Source: a bacterium (lineage in GTDB: Bacteria > Campylobacterota > Campylobacteria > Campylobacterales > Sulfurimonadaceae). From it: DNA of 6,489 nucleotides. Location: NCBI GenBank assembly GCA_018824795.1, contig JAHJFL010000126.1:1-6489 (forward strand). The letters run 5' to 3'. Both the position numbers and the translations under genes were made by a program. Below, in pieces: positions 5,700-6,489 of the stretch (positions are counted from its first letter, which is position 1; each line of letters begins with the position of its first letter). The notes below the pieces were generated by a model. It did not search any database and had not been told where the DNA came from. It was given only the letters and a program-made list of their open reading frames with translations.

Positions 5700-6467
5700 G
5701 AGTATTACTCTTGCATTTTCTACTTTAATCTCTCCACTTAGCTCTGCTTCAAAAGTTCTCTGCGGATATTTTTTGAGAAGCTCTTCATAACTTGGGTTTG
5801 TTTTGCAAAACTCTGTAAAATCATCACCTGCTGCGTTTATTATCTCTGCCGTACCAAACTGTTTTACAAACGCATCAATGTCATAAATGGCTTTTGCCTG
5901 TCCATTTTTGAGCAGTTCTTGTGTTGCACTGCTTTCGCCGAGTCTTTGGGGTAGAACATAAATCTCTTTACCCATCGCCAAAGCAAATTCAACACTTCGC
6001 ATGCTTCCGCTTCCAAGTTCAGCTTCACTTACAATAAGCACATCACCAAGGGCTACAACTAACTCATTTCGTGCAACAAAACTCCAAGGTGCAGCTCGAA
6101 AATCCAGAGCAAACTGACTGAGTAAAAGTCCATGTTTTTCTATGTCAATTAATAAATTTGTATTGACTTTTGGATATTTTAAATTTATTCCGCACGGCAA
6201 AACAGAAATAGTGTTCGTGCTCCCTGCTCCGCTATGTGCCATGGCATCAATACCCATAGCTCCACCGCTGACAATGCAAACTCCAGCTCGAGAGAGTTTA
6301 GAAGAGAGTTCTTGTGTCAATTGCCGAGAATACTTTGTAGGCTTTCTGGTTCCTACAATAGAGATTTTTTTACGCTCTAAAAGTTTCTCGTTACCACTAT
6401 AATATACCTCTTTTGGATAATTCTTCATAGAACTAAGCTCTGGTATATTATGGGAAATTTTTTGCAT
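5694..6467 (-). CDS. dprA: DNA-processing protein DprA (Smf), minimal form
   Basis: 257 residues. DprA binds incoming single-stranded DNA in the cytoplasm and loads RecA during natural transformation. The extended Rossmann fold covers about residues 33-195: ISIVGTRKPTKYS (35-47), IVSGGAMGIDAMAH (65-78), SVLPCGINLKYPKVN (88-102), SFVARNELV (129-137), IVSEAELGSGS (145-155) and EIYVLPQRLGESSATQELLKNGQAKAI. Several positions differ from the textbook motifs (SGGAMGID for SGLAxGID, ARNEL for xRNRI). It lacks the N-terminal SAM-like domain, and the short tail after about 200 may be a reduced DML1-like domain. H. pylori DprA (about 266 residues) is similarly short. ATG 6467 follows an in-frame TAA directly, and no Shine-Dalgarno site is visible; M14 is an alternative, but IPELSSMKNYP looks conserved, favouring M1. 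It is convergent with queA and overlaps it by 6 bp. Confidence 0.93.
   Translation of the reverse strand: MQKISHNIPELSSMKNYPKEVYYSGNEKLLERKKISIVGTRKPTKYSRQLTQELSSKLSRAGVCIVSGGAMGIDAMAHSGAGSTNTISVLPCGINLKYPKVNTNLLIDIEKHGLLLSQFALDFRAAPWSFVARNELVVALGDVLIVSEAELGSGSMRSVEFALAMGKEIYVLPQRLGESSATQELLKNGQAKAIYDIDAFVKQFGTAEIINAAGDDFTEFCKTNPSYEELLKKYPQRTFEAELSGEIKVENARVILL
5698..5712. repeat. Small inverted repeat at the queA/dprA convergent junction
   Basis: AAGAGTA (5698-5704) and TACTCTT (5706-5712) are perfect arms around one T; as RNA this is a 6-bp stem with an ATT loop. It starts at the queA stop and lies within the last dprA codons. No run of U follows on either strand, so it is at best a weak two-way terminator. 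Confidence 0.3.
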
Positions 6468-6489
6468 TTATATCAGTACATTTTATTGA
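6468..6489 (-). other. Short stretch upstream of dprA, possible end of preceding gene
   Basis: These 22 bases hold no recognisable promoter or ribosome site. On the minus strand one frame ends in NKMY and a TGA at 6475-6473, five bases before the dprA ATG, so a preceding gene could end here and translation could be coupled. In H. pylori, as I recall, minE precedes dprA, but too little is visible to identify anything. Confidence 0.25.

Noticed and set aside
1..6489. A hidden defence system, mobile element, CRISPR array, RNA gene or new multi-gene system
   Set aside because: Every stretch above 141 bp is explained by recognisable chromosomal genes. I saw no spaced repeat array, tRNA fold, transposase, integrase, toxin-antitoxin pair or attachment site.

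Overview
The window is AT-rich and carries a compact run of housekeeping genes whose protein sequences look like Campylobacterota (epsilonproteobacteria), most likely a Sulfurimonas-like organism. The signs are the short DprA without accessory domains, a TatB-TatC pair with no tatA beside it, an rppH-lysC pair as I remember it around HP1228-HP1229 of Helicobacter pylori, and promoters with a good -10 but often no clear -35. The genus is inferred from style and memory, not from a search.

Layout. On the minus strand, rppH (1171-1641) is followed with no gap by lysC (1-1170, cut by the window edge). A 141-bp divergent intergenic region (1642-1782) carries a promoter for each direction. On the plus strand come a DUF2628-like membrane protein gene (1783-2268), a hairpin terminator (2275-2303), and hemW (2344-3399), whose -10 box lies so close to the start codon that the mRNA is probably leaderless. 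Next is a tight tatB-tatC-queA cluster (3463-5699): tatB and tatC overlap, and queA begins at a TTG one base after the tatC stop. dprA (5694-6467, minus strand) converges on queA and overlaps it by 6 bp. There is no gene-free stretch longer than 141 bp, and no tRNA, rRNA, CRISPR array, insertion sequence or prophage gene.

Functions. RppH starts mRNA decay by removing pyrophosphate from 5' ends. LysC is the first, feedback-regulated step toward lysine, threonine, methionine and diaminopimelate. HemW is a radical-SAM protein linked to haem delivery. TatB and TatC form the receptor for export of folded, often cofactor-bearing proteins. QueA makes epoxyqueuosine in tRNA. DprA loads RecA on incoming single-stranded DNA during transformation. 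They do not form one pathway; only tatB-tatC-queA looks like a single operon, and rppH-lysC another.

I found no convincing new biological system. The points most worth checking concern gene expression: an internal, ribosome-binding-site-equipped start in lysC that would make a separate regulatory subunit, the probable leaderless hemW mRNA, and a repeated 8-bp element on the rppH promoter.
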